Assembly: GCA_023420435.1 (NCBI GenBank)
Contig: JAEZWE010000152.1
Coordinates: 1 to 12,478 of the forward strand
DNA: 12,478 bases
DNA from: Bacteroidota bacterium
GTDB taxonomy: Bacteria; Bacteroidota; Bacteroidia; Flavobacteriales; Weeksellaceae
Direction of reading: 5' to 3'
Shown here: positions 6,003 to 12,358 of the stretch, one piece after another
How the letters are laid out: each line of letters opens with the position of its first letter
Position numbering within the stretch: the stretch's first letter is position 1
The notes under the pieces: generated by a model
The model's database searches: none
Seen by the model: the letters and a program-made list of their open reading frames with translations, nothing else
Told to the model about the DNA's origin: nothing
Program-made: the position numbers and the translations under genes

Positions 6003-7738
6003 TGAAGAAATTTTTTGCCCTTTTCTTACTTGTTTCCGTTCAAATTTTTGCGCAGATAAAAACGCAACCCAGCAAACCTGCGGTAAAAGATCCATTTTTT
6101 GCAAATCCACCCGCAGTCCAACAAAATGCAGGAGAGAAAGTTCATCATACCCATTCCGACAAATTTGGAGTTGATCCAAAAAGATTTGATGGGAATCCAT
6201 TTTTTGAAGGAAACGTTCAGTTTGATCATCAAGGTTCAACACTTACTGCAGATATAGTTATTCTTTACCAAGATCAAAATTTTGTAAAAGCCATTGGAAA
6301 CGTAAAATTGCAAAATCCAGACGGTTCCGTTATTACTGCCGAAGAAATGGAATACGATGGAAATACCCAACGTGGAATTGCTCGAAAAAACGTCGTTCTT
6401 ACTGATCCTGGACAAACCATAAATACCCAAACGATGTATTATGACCGGCTTTCCAACAAAGCTTATTTTAATACCGGTGGAACCATTACTAAAGATGGAA
6501 ATGTCATTTATTCCAAATCAGCTTCCTACAATACAACAACAAGGATGATTGATTTAACGGGAAATGTGAAAATTGATAATGATGAATATACGTTAGAAGG
6601 AGTAAATATTATTCAAAATCAGAATACCAATACTGCCACTTTTACCGGACCAACAACTATTATTAACCGCAAAAATCCAGCAAACAAAGTCTATACCGAA
6701 AGTGGAATTTACAATATGAATTCCAAAGAAGTTTGGCTCAATAAAAATTCCAGAATTTTCTATAACGGAAAAACCTTGGATGGTGATAAATTGTATTACA
6801 ATCAAATCACCGGTTTTGCAAAAGCGAATGGAAATGTTACCGTTAATGATCCCAAGGAAAGGAGATACATCAAAGGTGAATATGGAGAAGTTTATGAAAA
6901 AATCGACTCCGCTATGGTTACTGAAAAAGCGTATGCCGTGAAAATTTTAGAAAAAGATTCCCTGTATTTTTCGGCGGAGCGAATTATCAGTTATCAAAAA
7001 CCAGATTCTACTGGAGTTAAGAAAAGTTATTTAAGAGCGTATCGAAAAGCACGATTTTTCAAATCAAATGCTCAAGCAAGAGCTGATTCCATGCGTTTTG
7101 ATGAAACGGATGGTATTTTACATTTGATCACCGAGCCCGTTTTGTGGAGTGGAGCCAAACAAGTGACCGGAAATAAAATTGAAGCCTATTTTGATACTGA
7201 AAGAGAATTTATCGATTCTTTGAAAGTCATAGGAAATGCTTTTGCCATCAGTAAAGCCGATTCTTTAAACTTGAAAGACGAGTTCAATCAGGTAAAAGGA
7301 AAGAACATGACGGTGTATTACAAGGAAAACGAAATTCAGTTGGCAAAAGTTATTGGTAATGCACAGGCAATAACTTATGCAGACGACCAAAACGAACAAA
7401 CCAAGGAAACGGAAAGAATAGGTGTTTCTTTGTCCACTTGTGGAATTATTGAAGCCCTTTTTGAAGCCAAAAAAGTACAAATTATCTCTTGCAATATCGG
7501 TGCTTTAGTGGATACTTATCCTATGAGTATGATTTCTAAAGAACAACGTTTTTTCTCAGATTTTAACTGGAACACTAAAGACCGATTGATGAAATGGCAG
7601 GATATTTTTCTGGATTCTCCCAATTATGAAGAAGTGAAATACGTTTCCGACAATCCATTGTACGATGCTGCCCAAGCTGAAAAAGAAAAAGCCCAAGCTG
7701 CGGAAGAAGCGAAGAAACCGAAAAGAGTGAGAAAATAA
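6002..7738 (+). CDS. OstA/LptA-like periplasmic protein of the flavobacterial type
   Basis: 578 residues with a signal peptide (MKKFF, hydrophobic to 16, likely cleavage after F-A17). From residue ~67 (F-F-E-G-N-V-Q-F) to ~480 it is built of repeated short beta strands with the G-N-V and T-A-D/E-x-x-x-Y pattern of OstA/LptA jellyrolls. These form the hydrophobic groove that carries lipopolysaccharide across the periplasm. The strands recur as G-N-V-K-L, A-E-E-M-E-Y, T-M-Y-Y-D, G-N-V-K-I and G-N-V-T-V. It is far longer than E. coli LptA (~185 residues) but lacks the aromatic-rich C-terminal barrel expected of LptD. The last ~25 residues are a lysine/alanine/glutamate-rich helix ending in a basic tail. 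Likely role: LPS transport or outer-membrane assembly (inference from fold). It is coupled to the Fur-family gene through TAATG. Confidence 0.85.
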   Translation: MKKFFALFLLVSVQIFAQIKTQPSKPAVKDPFFANPPAVQQNAGEKVHHTHSDKFGVDPKRFDGNPFFEGNVQFDHQGSTLTADIVILYQDQNFVKAIGNVKLQNPDGSVITAEEMEYDGNTQRGIARKNVVLTDPGQTINTQTMYYDRLSNKAYFNTGGTITKDGNVIYSKSASYNTTTRMIDLTGNVKIDNDEYTLEGVNIIQNQNTNTATFTGPTTIINRKNPANKVYTESGIYNMNSKEVWLNKNSRIFYNGKTLDGDKLYYNQITGFAKANGNVTVNDPKERRYIKGEYGEVYEKIDSAMVTEKAYAVKILEKDSLYFSAERIISYQKPDSTGVKKSYLRAYRKARFFKSNAQARADSMRFDETDGILHLITEPVLWSGAKQVTGNKIEAYFDTEREFIDSLKVIGNAFAISKADSLNLKDEFNQVKGKNMTVYYKENEIQLAKVIGNAQAITYADDQNEQTKETERIGVSLSTCGIIEALFEAKKVQIISCNIGALVDTYPMSMISKEQRFFSDFNWNTKDRLMKWQDIFLDSPNYEEVKYVSDNPLYDAAQAEKEKAQAAEEAKKPKRVRK

Positions 7739-7768
7739 AAAAAATAATTTTCACCAAACAATAAAACC

Positions 7769-7791
7769 AAACCGCCAAATGACGGTTTTTT
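7769..7791 (+). terminator. Intrinsic terminator after the OstA-like gene
   Basis: AAACCG (7769-7774) pairs with CGGTTT (7783-7788) around an eight-base loop, with T up to 7791. The T-run is only one base away from the next gene's -7 element. Confidence 0.7.
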
Positions 7792-7792
7792 C

Positions 7793-7800
7793 TATTTTTG
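7793..7800 (+). promoter_or_regulatory. -7 element giving a near-leaderless transcript
   Basis: TATTTTTG matches TAnnTTTG exactly and ends only four bases before the ATG at 7805. If the element is centred near -7, transcription would begin at or within a few bases of the start codon. Confidence 0.55.
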
Positions 7801-7804
7801 CACT

Positions 7805-8980
7805 ATGCAAAAAGAATTCTTTAAATACCAAGCGCAAACCACACCATTCGCTGCAGGTTTCGAAGTAGAAAAAGCAGAAGGAAGCTACATCTACGGAAAA
7901 GACGGTAAAAAATATTTAGATTTTGTTGCCGGAGTTTCTGCCAATACTTTGGGACATTCGCACCCCAAAATTGTTTCTGCCATTAAAGAGCAAGCCGAAA
8001 AATATCTTCATGTTATGGTTTACGGAGAATATGCGCAGCAAAAACCGGTGGAACTTTGTCAACTTTTGGCAGAAGCAACGCCGGAACCTTTGGAAGTTAC
8101 CTATTTGGTAAATTCCGGTGCGGAAGCAATTGACGGCGCTCTAAAATTGGCAAAAAGATTTACCGGAAGAGAAGAAATTATCTCAATGAAGAATTCTTAT
8201 CATGGAAATACGCATGGTGCTTTGTCGGTTTCCGGAAACGAATTTCACAAGAGAGAATTCCGTCCGCTTTTACCGATGGTTCATTTTATAGAATTCAACA
8301 ACGAAGCTGAATTTGAAAAAATTACCGAAAAGACGGCTTGTGTTATTGCAGAAACCATTCAAGGAGCTGCGGGTTTTTTGATGCCGGATCAAAATTATTT
8401 CAAAAATTTGAAAAAAAGATGTGAAGAAGTTGGCGCATTATTGATTTTGGATGAAATTCAGCCCGGTTTTGGACGTACCGGAAAATTATTTTCTTTCGAA
8501 CATTTTGGAATGGTTCCCGATATTTTAGTAATGGGAAAAGGAATGGGAGGTGGAGTTCCTGTAGGTGCTTTTATGAGTTCCAGGAAAATTATGGAAACCC
8601 TTTCACATTCACCGAAATTAGGTCACATCACCACTTTTGGCGGAAATCCTTTAATTGCTGCTTCCAGTTTAGCGACATTAAAAGAGGTTATAGAAAGCGG
8701 GATAATGAATGAAATGGAAAAAAAGGAAAAATTGTTCCGCGAACTTCTCGTTCATCCAAAAATTAAAAATATCAATGGGAAAGGATTGATGTTGGCTGTA
8801 AATTTGGGTTCTCCAGAATATACTTTAGATGTTGCAAAACGCTGTATGGAAAAAGGTTTGATCGTATTTTGGCAATTGTACAGGAATGAATTTTTAAGAA
8901 TTTCGCCGCCCCTTACTTTAAGTGATGAGGAAATAAAAATCGGTTGTAAAATTATTTTAGAGGTTTTGGATGATAAATAG
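7805..8980 (+). CDS. Class III PLP-dependent aminotransferase (ArgD/RocD-like)
   Basis: 391 residues, the usual length for the acetylornithine/ornithine aminotransferase group. Visible features: Y37-L-D-F-V-A-G near the N-terminus, G50-H-S-H-P, the PLP phosphate-binding S104-G-A-E-A108, the aromatic-H pair Y132-H133-G, E183, the D216-E-I-Q219 block (the aspartate holds the pyridine nitrogen) and G-F-G-R-T-G. The Schiff-base lysine is K245 in M-G-K-G. All active-site residues are present, so it should be active. The amino donor is not clear: ArgD, RocD, GABA or diamine aminotransferases share these motifs, and no arginine, proline or polyamine gene is beside it. It lies between the OstA-like gene and a START-like gene, with a terminator upstream and its own promoter element. 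Confidence 0.88.
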   Translation: MQKEFFKYQAQTTPFAAGFEVEKAEGSYIYGKDGKKYLDFVAGVSANTLGHSHPKIVSAIKEQAEKYLHVMVYGEYAQQKPVELCQLLAEATPEPLEVTYLVNSGAEAIDGALKLAKRFTGREEIISMKNSYHGNTHGALSVSGNEFHKREFRPLLPMVHFIEFNNEAEFEKITEKTACVIAETIQGAAGFLMPDQNYFKNLKKRCEEVGALLILDEIQPGFGRTGKLFSFEHFGMVPDILVMGKGMGGGVPVGAFMSSRKIMETLSHSPKLGHITTFGGNPLIAASSLATLKEVIESGIMNEMEKKEKLFRELLVHPKIKNINGKGLMLAVNLGSPEYTLDVAKRCMEKGLIVFWQLYRNEFLRISPPLTLSDEEIKIGCKIILEVLDDK

Positions 8981-9055
8981 ATAAAAATCATCATTTTGCT
9001 ATTGCATATTTAAAAAATTAATTGATATATTGCGCTCATGAAAAACGTTAAAGAA

Positions 9056-9442
9056 ATGGCTAAACATAAAGTGCAGTATGAGTTTCCGATGCATTGTCTT
9101 TCAGAAATTTTGTATGAGTATCTGGCAAGTGCAGAAGGACTTTCGGAATGGTTTGCGGAGGAAGTGATAGAAAAAGGCGACGATTTCTATTTCAGTTGGG
9201 GAGGTGGTCCTGCAGAAAAAGCCACTTTAATTCGTTATAAGCCGGAAAGTTTCGTGCGTTTTCGTTGGGAAGAAGACGAAGGAACCAAAAATTTCTTTGA
9301 AATGACGATTGTTATCGACGAAATTACAGAAGATTTAGCCTTAAATATTACCGATTTTTGTGAACCTGGGGATGAAGAAGAAAATCGTCTTTATTGGGAA
9401 AATTTAATCGAAAATTTGCAAATTAAATTGGGTGCTGCCTAA
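9056..9442 (+). CDS. START-like (SRPBCC superfamily) domain protein
   Basis: 128 residues from the ATG at 9056. An in-frame ATG at 9038 would add six residues (M-K-N-V-K-E), but homologous flavobacterial START-like proteins, as I recall them, begin close to M-A-K-H-K-V and are about 128 residues long. The sequence shows the helix-grip pattern: a first strand (V5-Q-Y-E-F), two short helices with the G-L-S-E-W-F motif near 28-33, a run of beta strands and a long C-terminal helix from about 108. The protein is strongly acidic. Members of the superfamily bind hydrophobic ligands in a deep cavity. It resembles the AHSA1-like subgroup, but no ligand or partner can be named. A hairpin with a T-run follows the stop codon. 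Confidence 0.82.
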   Translation: MAKHKVQYEFPMHCLSEILYEYLASAEGLSEWFAEEVIEKGDDFYFSWGGGPAEKATLIRYKPESFVRFRWEEDEGTKNFFEMTIVIDEITEDLALNITDFCEPGDEEENRLYWENLIENLQIKLGAA

Positions 9443-9465
9443 TTTCTTAACCGAAAAATTCAAAT

Positions 9466-9492
9466 AATGAGCGATTTTCGTTCATTTTTTTT
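9466..9492 (+). terminator. Possible intrinsic terminator after the START-like gene
   Basis: AATGAGCG (9466-9473) pairs with CGTTCATT (9479-9486) with one G-T wobble around a five-base loop, and the T-run reaches 9492. The stem is AT-rich, so it may be leaky and allow read-through into the next gene. Confidence 0.55.
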
Positions 9493-9512
9493 ATTCATTA
9501 ATTATAAAATCT

Positions 9513-10310
9513 ATGTTTTTTACTTCTGCGGAAATTGCTTTACAAAATCGTTCTTTTCTTTTTGGAGATAGTGTTAAAGTATATTTTTTTGTGAGAAATT
9601 CGGAACTTATTATGGCGGAAGAATGCTATTTCTTCTTAATGGCTTGCATGAGAAAAATGCGGATGAACATTCCGCTTTCTTATACTTTAGAGTTTTTTCA
9701 GCAACTTTTTTTGGAAAATGTCATTCAAAAAGGATTTTCTAATGGAATTATCAATTTTATGGCTTTCCGAAATTTAGAAAATGGTAATTTTTCAAAATCT
9801 ACGACAGAATTTTATTTTGATGTTACGTCAAAAGAAGATATTTTGGAATTGGGAAAACCTTTTACCATGGATATGATTAAAGAAATTACTGTAAACACCG
9901 GTTTGTTGGATAATATCCGTGTTCATTGTCCGGAAAATATTTATGCAGAAATTTATGCTGCTGAAAATGATCTTGATGATTTAATTTTACTAAATCCTTC
10001 CAAAAGAATTGCCAGAAGTATTTACGGAAATCTACTTTTTTTACAGGAAAATGTGATTAAAATTCCTAAACAAACGGAAGGTTCTTTTATTTCGCCTTTG
10101 ATGGAAAACTTTATCACTTTTGTTCATCGTCAAAATTTTGCAGAAATTGAGCAGGTGGAAATGGCAGCATTTGAAAGTCAGAAAGCAGATGAAATTTTAA
10201 TGATTTCTGACGAAAAAGGAATTTTCCCGGTTCAGAAAATTAGAAATAGAAAATTTGGCATTTCAAAATTCACAGAAATGTTACATCAATGGAGAAATTC
10301 GTTTCAATAA
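9513..10310 (+). CDS. Class IV aminotransferase-like protein lacking PLP-binding residues (probable pseudoenzyme)
   Basis: 265 residues with the architecture of the BCAT/ADC-lyase class IV family. It opens with N12-R-S-F-L-F-G-D19, continues with Y39-F-F-L-M-A-C-M-R and L157-I-L-L-N161, and keeps G172-N173, Q223-K-A-D-E227 and G236-I-x-P-V240. The cofactor residues do not match. Counting back from the conserved L-L-L-N, the lysine position falls on I135 or R136. The glutamate that contacts the pyridine nitrogen is R168. The phosphate-binding arginine of the H-x-x-R motif is F41, and its histidine is C38. The T-P-P-L...G-I-x-R block (~184-200) is also degenerate. No frameshift is present and the frame is intact, so this looks like a maintained protein with a changed role, not a decayed gene. 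It follows the START-like gene by 70 bases. Confidence 0.8.
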   Translation: MFFTSAEIALQNRSFLFGDSVKVYFFVRNSELIMAEECYFFLMACMRKMRMNIPLSYTLEFFQQLFLENVIQKGFSNGIINFMAFRNLENGNFSKSTTEFYFDVTSKEDILELGKPFTMDMIKEITVNTGLLDNIRVHCPENIYAEIYAAENDLDDLILLNPSKRIARSIYGNLLFLQENVIKIPKQTEGSFISPLMENFITFVHRQNFAEIEQVEMAAFESQKADEILMISDEKGIFPVQKIRNRKFGISKFTEMLHQWRNSFQ

Positions 10311-10344
10311 TTTATTTGAAAATAAAATTACCCAATAAATTGAC

Positions 10345-10388
10345 AAACCCGGCAAACAACTTTCAGAAGTCCTTTGCCGGGTTTTTTT
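10345..10388 (+). terminator. Strong terminator between convergent genes
   Basis: AAACCCGGCAAA (10345-10356) pairs perfectly over 12 bases with TTTGCCGGGTTT (10373-10384), and T continues to 10388. Inside the loop ACTT (10359-10362) and AAGT (10367-10370) can extend the hairpin. It ends the plus-strand unit. The minus-strand amidase converges on it, but the T-run on that side is short, so bidirectional use is uncertain. Confidence 0.9.
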
Positions 10389-10408
10389 CTGCATTATTTG
10401 CAGAAATT

Positions 10409-10987
10409 TTAGTTTTCTTTTAAAAATTCTAAAATTTGTTTGGCAATTTGCAGTTGTCCGTCTTCATTGGAAAATAGATTGCGGTCTTCTTCATTGGACA
10501 AATAACCCATTTCGAAAATCAAAGCTGGTGATTTAGAATCCTTTAAAAGCTTTAAATCTTTTTTTTCTACTTTAGCACCCTCTTCAAATCTTTTTCCTAA
10601 CATTTCGCCAAAAACTCTGCTTTTTTCATTGGATTGGATGTATATTTCTTTCCCTTTCAAATCCTTATTTTTAGGGTTGAAATTCAGGTGTAAAGAAAGT
10701 ACTAAATAAGGATTTACTTTTTCGATTATTTTGGCGCGCTGTTCCAAGGAAAGTGTTTCATCACCTTCTCTTAACAAAACAATTTCAAAATCTTTATTAT
10801 CCTGATTGAGTTTTTTAATGATGTGGGAAATTCTTAGGGTGAGATCTTTTTCAACCAAATCTCCAACCATAGCCCCTTTATCTTCGCCACCATGTCCGGC
10901 GTCAATAAGAATAATTTTTTTGCTGTTGGTAAAAGATAATAAAACGGCTAAACAAATTCCCAGGAATGGGAGAAAAAATTTTTTCAT
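10409..10987 (-). CDS. Small secreted N-acetylmuramoyl-L-alanine amidase (amidase_3)
   Basis: 192 residues: a signal peptide (M-K-K-F-F, hydrophobic to ~20) followed by a single amidase_3 domain and nothing else. The zinc ligands are all visible: H32 in D29-A-G-H-G-G, E46 and H100 in S98-L-H-L-N. The catalytic glutamate is E159 in F-E-M-G-Y-L-S-N. The enzyme should cut the bond between N-acetylmuramic acid and the stem peptide in peptidoglycan, in the periplasm. No SPOR, LysM or AMIN domain is present, so targeting must come from partners. The S-L-H-L-N form differs from the common S-I-H-A-N, a conservative change. C12 is not in a proper lipobox (isoleucine at -1), so a lipoprotein is unlikely. 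It lies 76 bases downstream of yqgE on the same strand and may share its transcript. Confidence 0.9.
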   Translation of the reverse strand: MKKFFLPFLGICLAVLLSFTNSKKIILIDAGHGGEDKGAMVGDLVEKDLTLRISHIIKKLNQDNKDFEIVLLREGDETLSLEQRAKIIEKVNPYLVLSLHLNFNPKNKDLKGKEIYIQSNEKSRVFGEMLGKRFEEGAKVEKKDLKLLKDSKSPALIFEMGYLSNEEDRNLFSNEDGQLQIAKQILEFLKEN

Positions 10988-11063
10988 GAGTTGAATATTT
11001 CAATCAAAATAACGGAAAAAGGATAAATAAATGGTCATGAAAAATTTTAAAATTTTGTTAAAA

Positions 11064-11612
11064 TTAATTTAGGGAAACATCTTCCGGAGCGTTTGCCCAA
11101 ATTAAAAACTCACCGCCCAAATTCTGCATGATGTTTTTCCATAATTTTTGATCATTGGGAAGGGTGTAGTCCAAATTATAAATATCTACAATGGTCCAAT
11201 ACTTTTTTTGAATTTCAGATTCCAACTGTTGCGCTGCCCAACCGGAATACCCTGAAAATATTTTTACATCCTCAATTTTAATATTTTGATTTACAATTTC
11301 GCCTATAATATTTTCGTAATCTTCAGTAAGGTAGAATTCATCACTAATCGACAAATGAAAATCGTTAGTTGGTTGTCCTTTAACAATGAAAAATATTTTA
11401 TCATTTTCCACAGGTCCGCCTTCATAAACATCCACAGGAAATCCAAAAATTGATTCCATACTTTGGCTTACTTCCTTGTTTTTTTTATTTAAAATAAGAC
11501 CAAATGCGCCATTTTCGGTATGGTCTATCATTAAAACCACAGATCTGGAAAAAATGTCTCCGGAAACATCCGGTGTAGAAATTAATATTTTACCTTTGTA
11601 AGAGTAATTCAT
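11064..11612 (-). CDS. yqgE: YqgE/AlgH family protein (DUF179)
   Basis: 182 residues, normal family length. Family marks are G-K-I-L-I-S-T-P near the start, G-A-F-G-L-I-L-N-K near 35-43, Y-E-G-G-P-V near 63-68, F-x-G-Y-S-G-W-A-x-Q-Q-L-E near 119-131 and a terminal I-W-A-N-A-P-E block. No signal peptide, so cytoplasmic. The biochemical function of the family is not established; the name AlgH comes from an alginate phenotype in Pseudomonas and says little here. It is divergent from pdxH across 55 bases. TACATTTG at 11655-11648 on the minus strand is a likely -7 element, 35 bases before the start. I believe that START-like, class IV aminotransferase, YqgE and HU genes often lie near each other in flavobacteria, but I cannot check this. 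Confidence 0.92.
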   Translation of the reverse strand: MNYSYKGKILISTPDVSGDIFSRSVVLMIDHTENGAFGLILNKKNKEVSQSMESIFGFPVDVYEGGPVENDKIFFIVKGQPTNDFHLSISDEFYLTEDYENIIGEIVNQNIKIEDVKIFSGYSGWAAQQLESEIQKKYWTIVDIYNLDYTLPNDQKLWKNIMQNLGGEFLIWANAPEDVSLN

Positions 11613-11647
11613 ACTGAAATTGGGGTTTTTAAGAAACGAACCTTACT

Positions 11648-11655
11648 CAAATGTA
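11648..11655 (-). promoter_or_regulatory. Bacteroidetes -7 element for yqgE
   Basis: On the minus strand 11655-11648 reads TACATTTG, an exact match to TAnnTTTG, 35 bases before the yqgE start. No well-spaced -33 TTTG was found upstream. Confidence 0.45.
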
Positions 11656-11667
11656 ACAAAAAAATCA

Positions 11668-12312
11668 ATGGAAAACCTTCACGACAGAAGAAAAATTTAT
11701 GAGAAAGCAGAACTGCTTGAAAATCAGATAAAAGAAAATCCGATAGAGCAATTTCGAAATTGGTTTTTGGAAGCCGAGGAAAATCCGGGTATTTCTGAAG
11801 CTAACGCGATGTCCGTTTCTACGCTGGAAGACGATGGTTGTCCAAGAACAAGAATGGTTTTGTTGAAATCTTTTACCTGGGAAGGTTTTATTTTTTACAC
11901 CAATTATCATAGTAGAAAAGGAATTGCTCTTCAAAAATCTGAAAAAGCCTGTCTTCACTTTTTTTGGCCGGCTTTGGAAAGGCAAATTATTATTAAAGCC
12001 AATTTAGAAAAAGTAGCGGCAAATCTTTCGGATGGTTATTTTGCTTCCAGACCTCGCGGAAGTCAGTTAGGAGCCGTAGTTTCACCACAAAGCCAAACTG
12101 TTCCCAATAGAGAATTTTTAGAAAAAAAATTAAAAGAATTGGAAATTGAATGGGAAGGAAAAGAAATTCCAAGACCGGAAAACTGGGGAGGTTATCTTGC
12201 AAAACATTATGAAATTGAATTTTGGCAGGGAAGACCAAATCGTCTTCACGACCGGATTTTATATACATTAACGGAAGATTTTGATTGGCAAATATCTCGT
12301 TTAGCACCATAA
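11668..12312 (+). CDS. pdxH: Pyridoxamine/pyridoxine 5'-phosphate oxidase
   Basis: 214 residues from the ATG at 11668. The frame stays open back to 11620, but those 16 residues do not resemble the family, whereas M-E-N-L-H-D-R-R-K-I-Y-E-K-A-E-L-L-E matches the usual flavobacterial N-terminus. FMN-binding blocks are R62-M-V-L-L-K67, F76-Y-T-N-Y80, S82-R-K-G85 and Q106. Substrate and FMN contacts near the end are R128-P-R-G-S-Q133, F185-W-Q-G and R192-L-H-D-R196 (R192 and H194 align with E. coli R197 and H199), and the protein ends in the typical R-L-A-P. It oxidises pyridoxine or pyridoxamine phosphate to pyridoxal phosphate with oxygen, the last step of B6 synthesis or salvage. That cofactor is needed by the class III aminotransferase encoded at 7805. 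The gene is alone on its strand and converges on the HU gene. Confidence 0.95.
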   Translation: MENLHDRRKIYEKAELLENQIKENPIEQFRNWFLEAEENPGISEANAMSVSTLEDDGCPRTRMVLLKSFTWEGFIFYTNYHSRKGIALQKSEKACLHFFWPALERQIIIKANLEKVAANLSDGYFASRPRGSQLGAVVSPQSQTVPNREFLEKKLKELEIEWEGKEIPRPENWGGYLAKHYEIEFWQGRPNRLHDRILYTLTEDFDWQISRLAP

Positions 12313-12337
12313 AAAAACCTCACCTTTTGGTGAGGTT
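12311..12337 (-). terminator. Intrinsic terminator of the HU gene
   Basis: AACCTCACC (12316-12324) and GGTGAGGTT (12329-12337) form a perfect nine-base stem with a four-base loop. On the minus strand the hairpin is followed by a T-run (12317-12311), which marks it as the HU terminator. It overlaps the pdxH stop codon. On the plus strand no T-run follows, so pdxH transcripts may end less sharply. Confidence 0.85.
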
Positions 12338-12339
12338 GT

Positions 12340-12356
12340 ATTCTTTATAAAAGAAT
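12340..12356. repeat. Short inverted repeat between pdxH and HU
   Basis: ATTCTTT (12340-12346) and AAAGAAT (12350-12356) form a seven-base AT-rich hairpin with a three-base loop. It lies between the HU stop codon and the HU terminator, so the HU mRNA would end in two hairpins in a row. Confidence 0.4.
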
Positions 12357-12358
12357 AA

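Noticed and set aside
8969..8997. GATGAT...ATCATC hairpin at the end of the class III aminotransferase gene.
   Set aside because: Six-base stem with a long loop and only a short T-run; too weak to call a terminator.
9038..9055. ATG at 9038 as the start of the START-like gene.
   Set aside because: The six added residues do not seem to belong to the conserved N-terminus. TATATTG at 9026-9032 could place the transcription start very close to this ATG, so the alternative stays open but is less favoured.
10952..10987. Amidase as a lipoprotein through C12.
   Set aside because: The residue before the cysteine is isoleucine and the cysteine lies inside the hydrophobic core, so the lipobox rule is not met.
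11005..11011. TATTTTG on the minus strand before the amidase start.
   Set aside because: One base short of the -7 consensus and without a -33 TTTG; co-transcription from yqgE is at least as likely.
11620..11667. A 16-residue N-terminal extension of PdxH starting at 11620.
   Set aside because: The extension has no family likeness. The ATG at 11668 gives the normal length and N-terminus and leaves room for promoters between the divergent genes.
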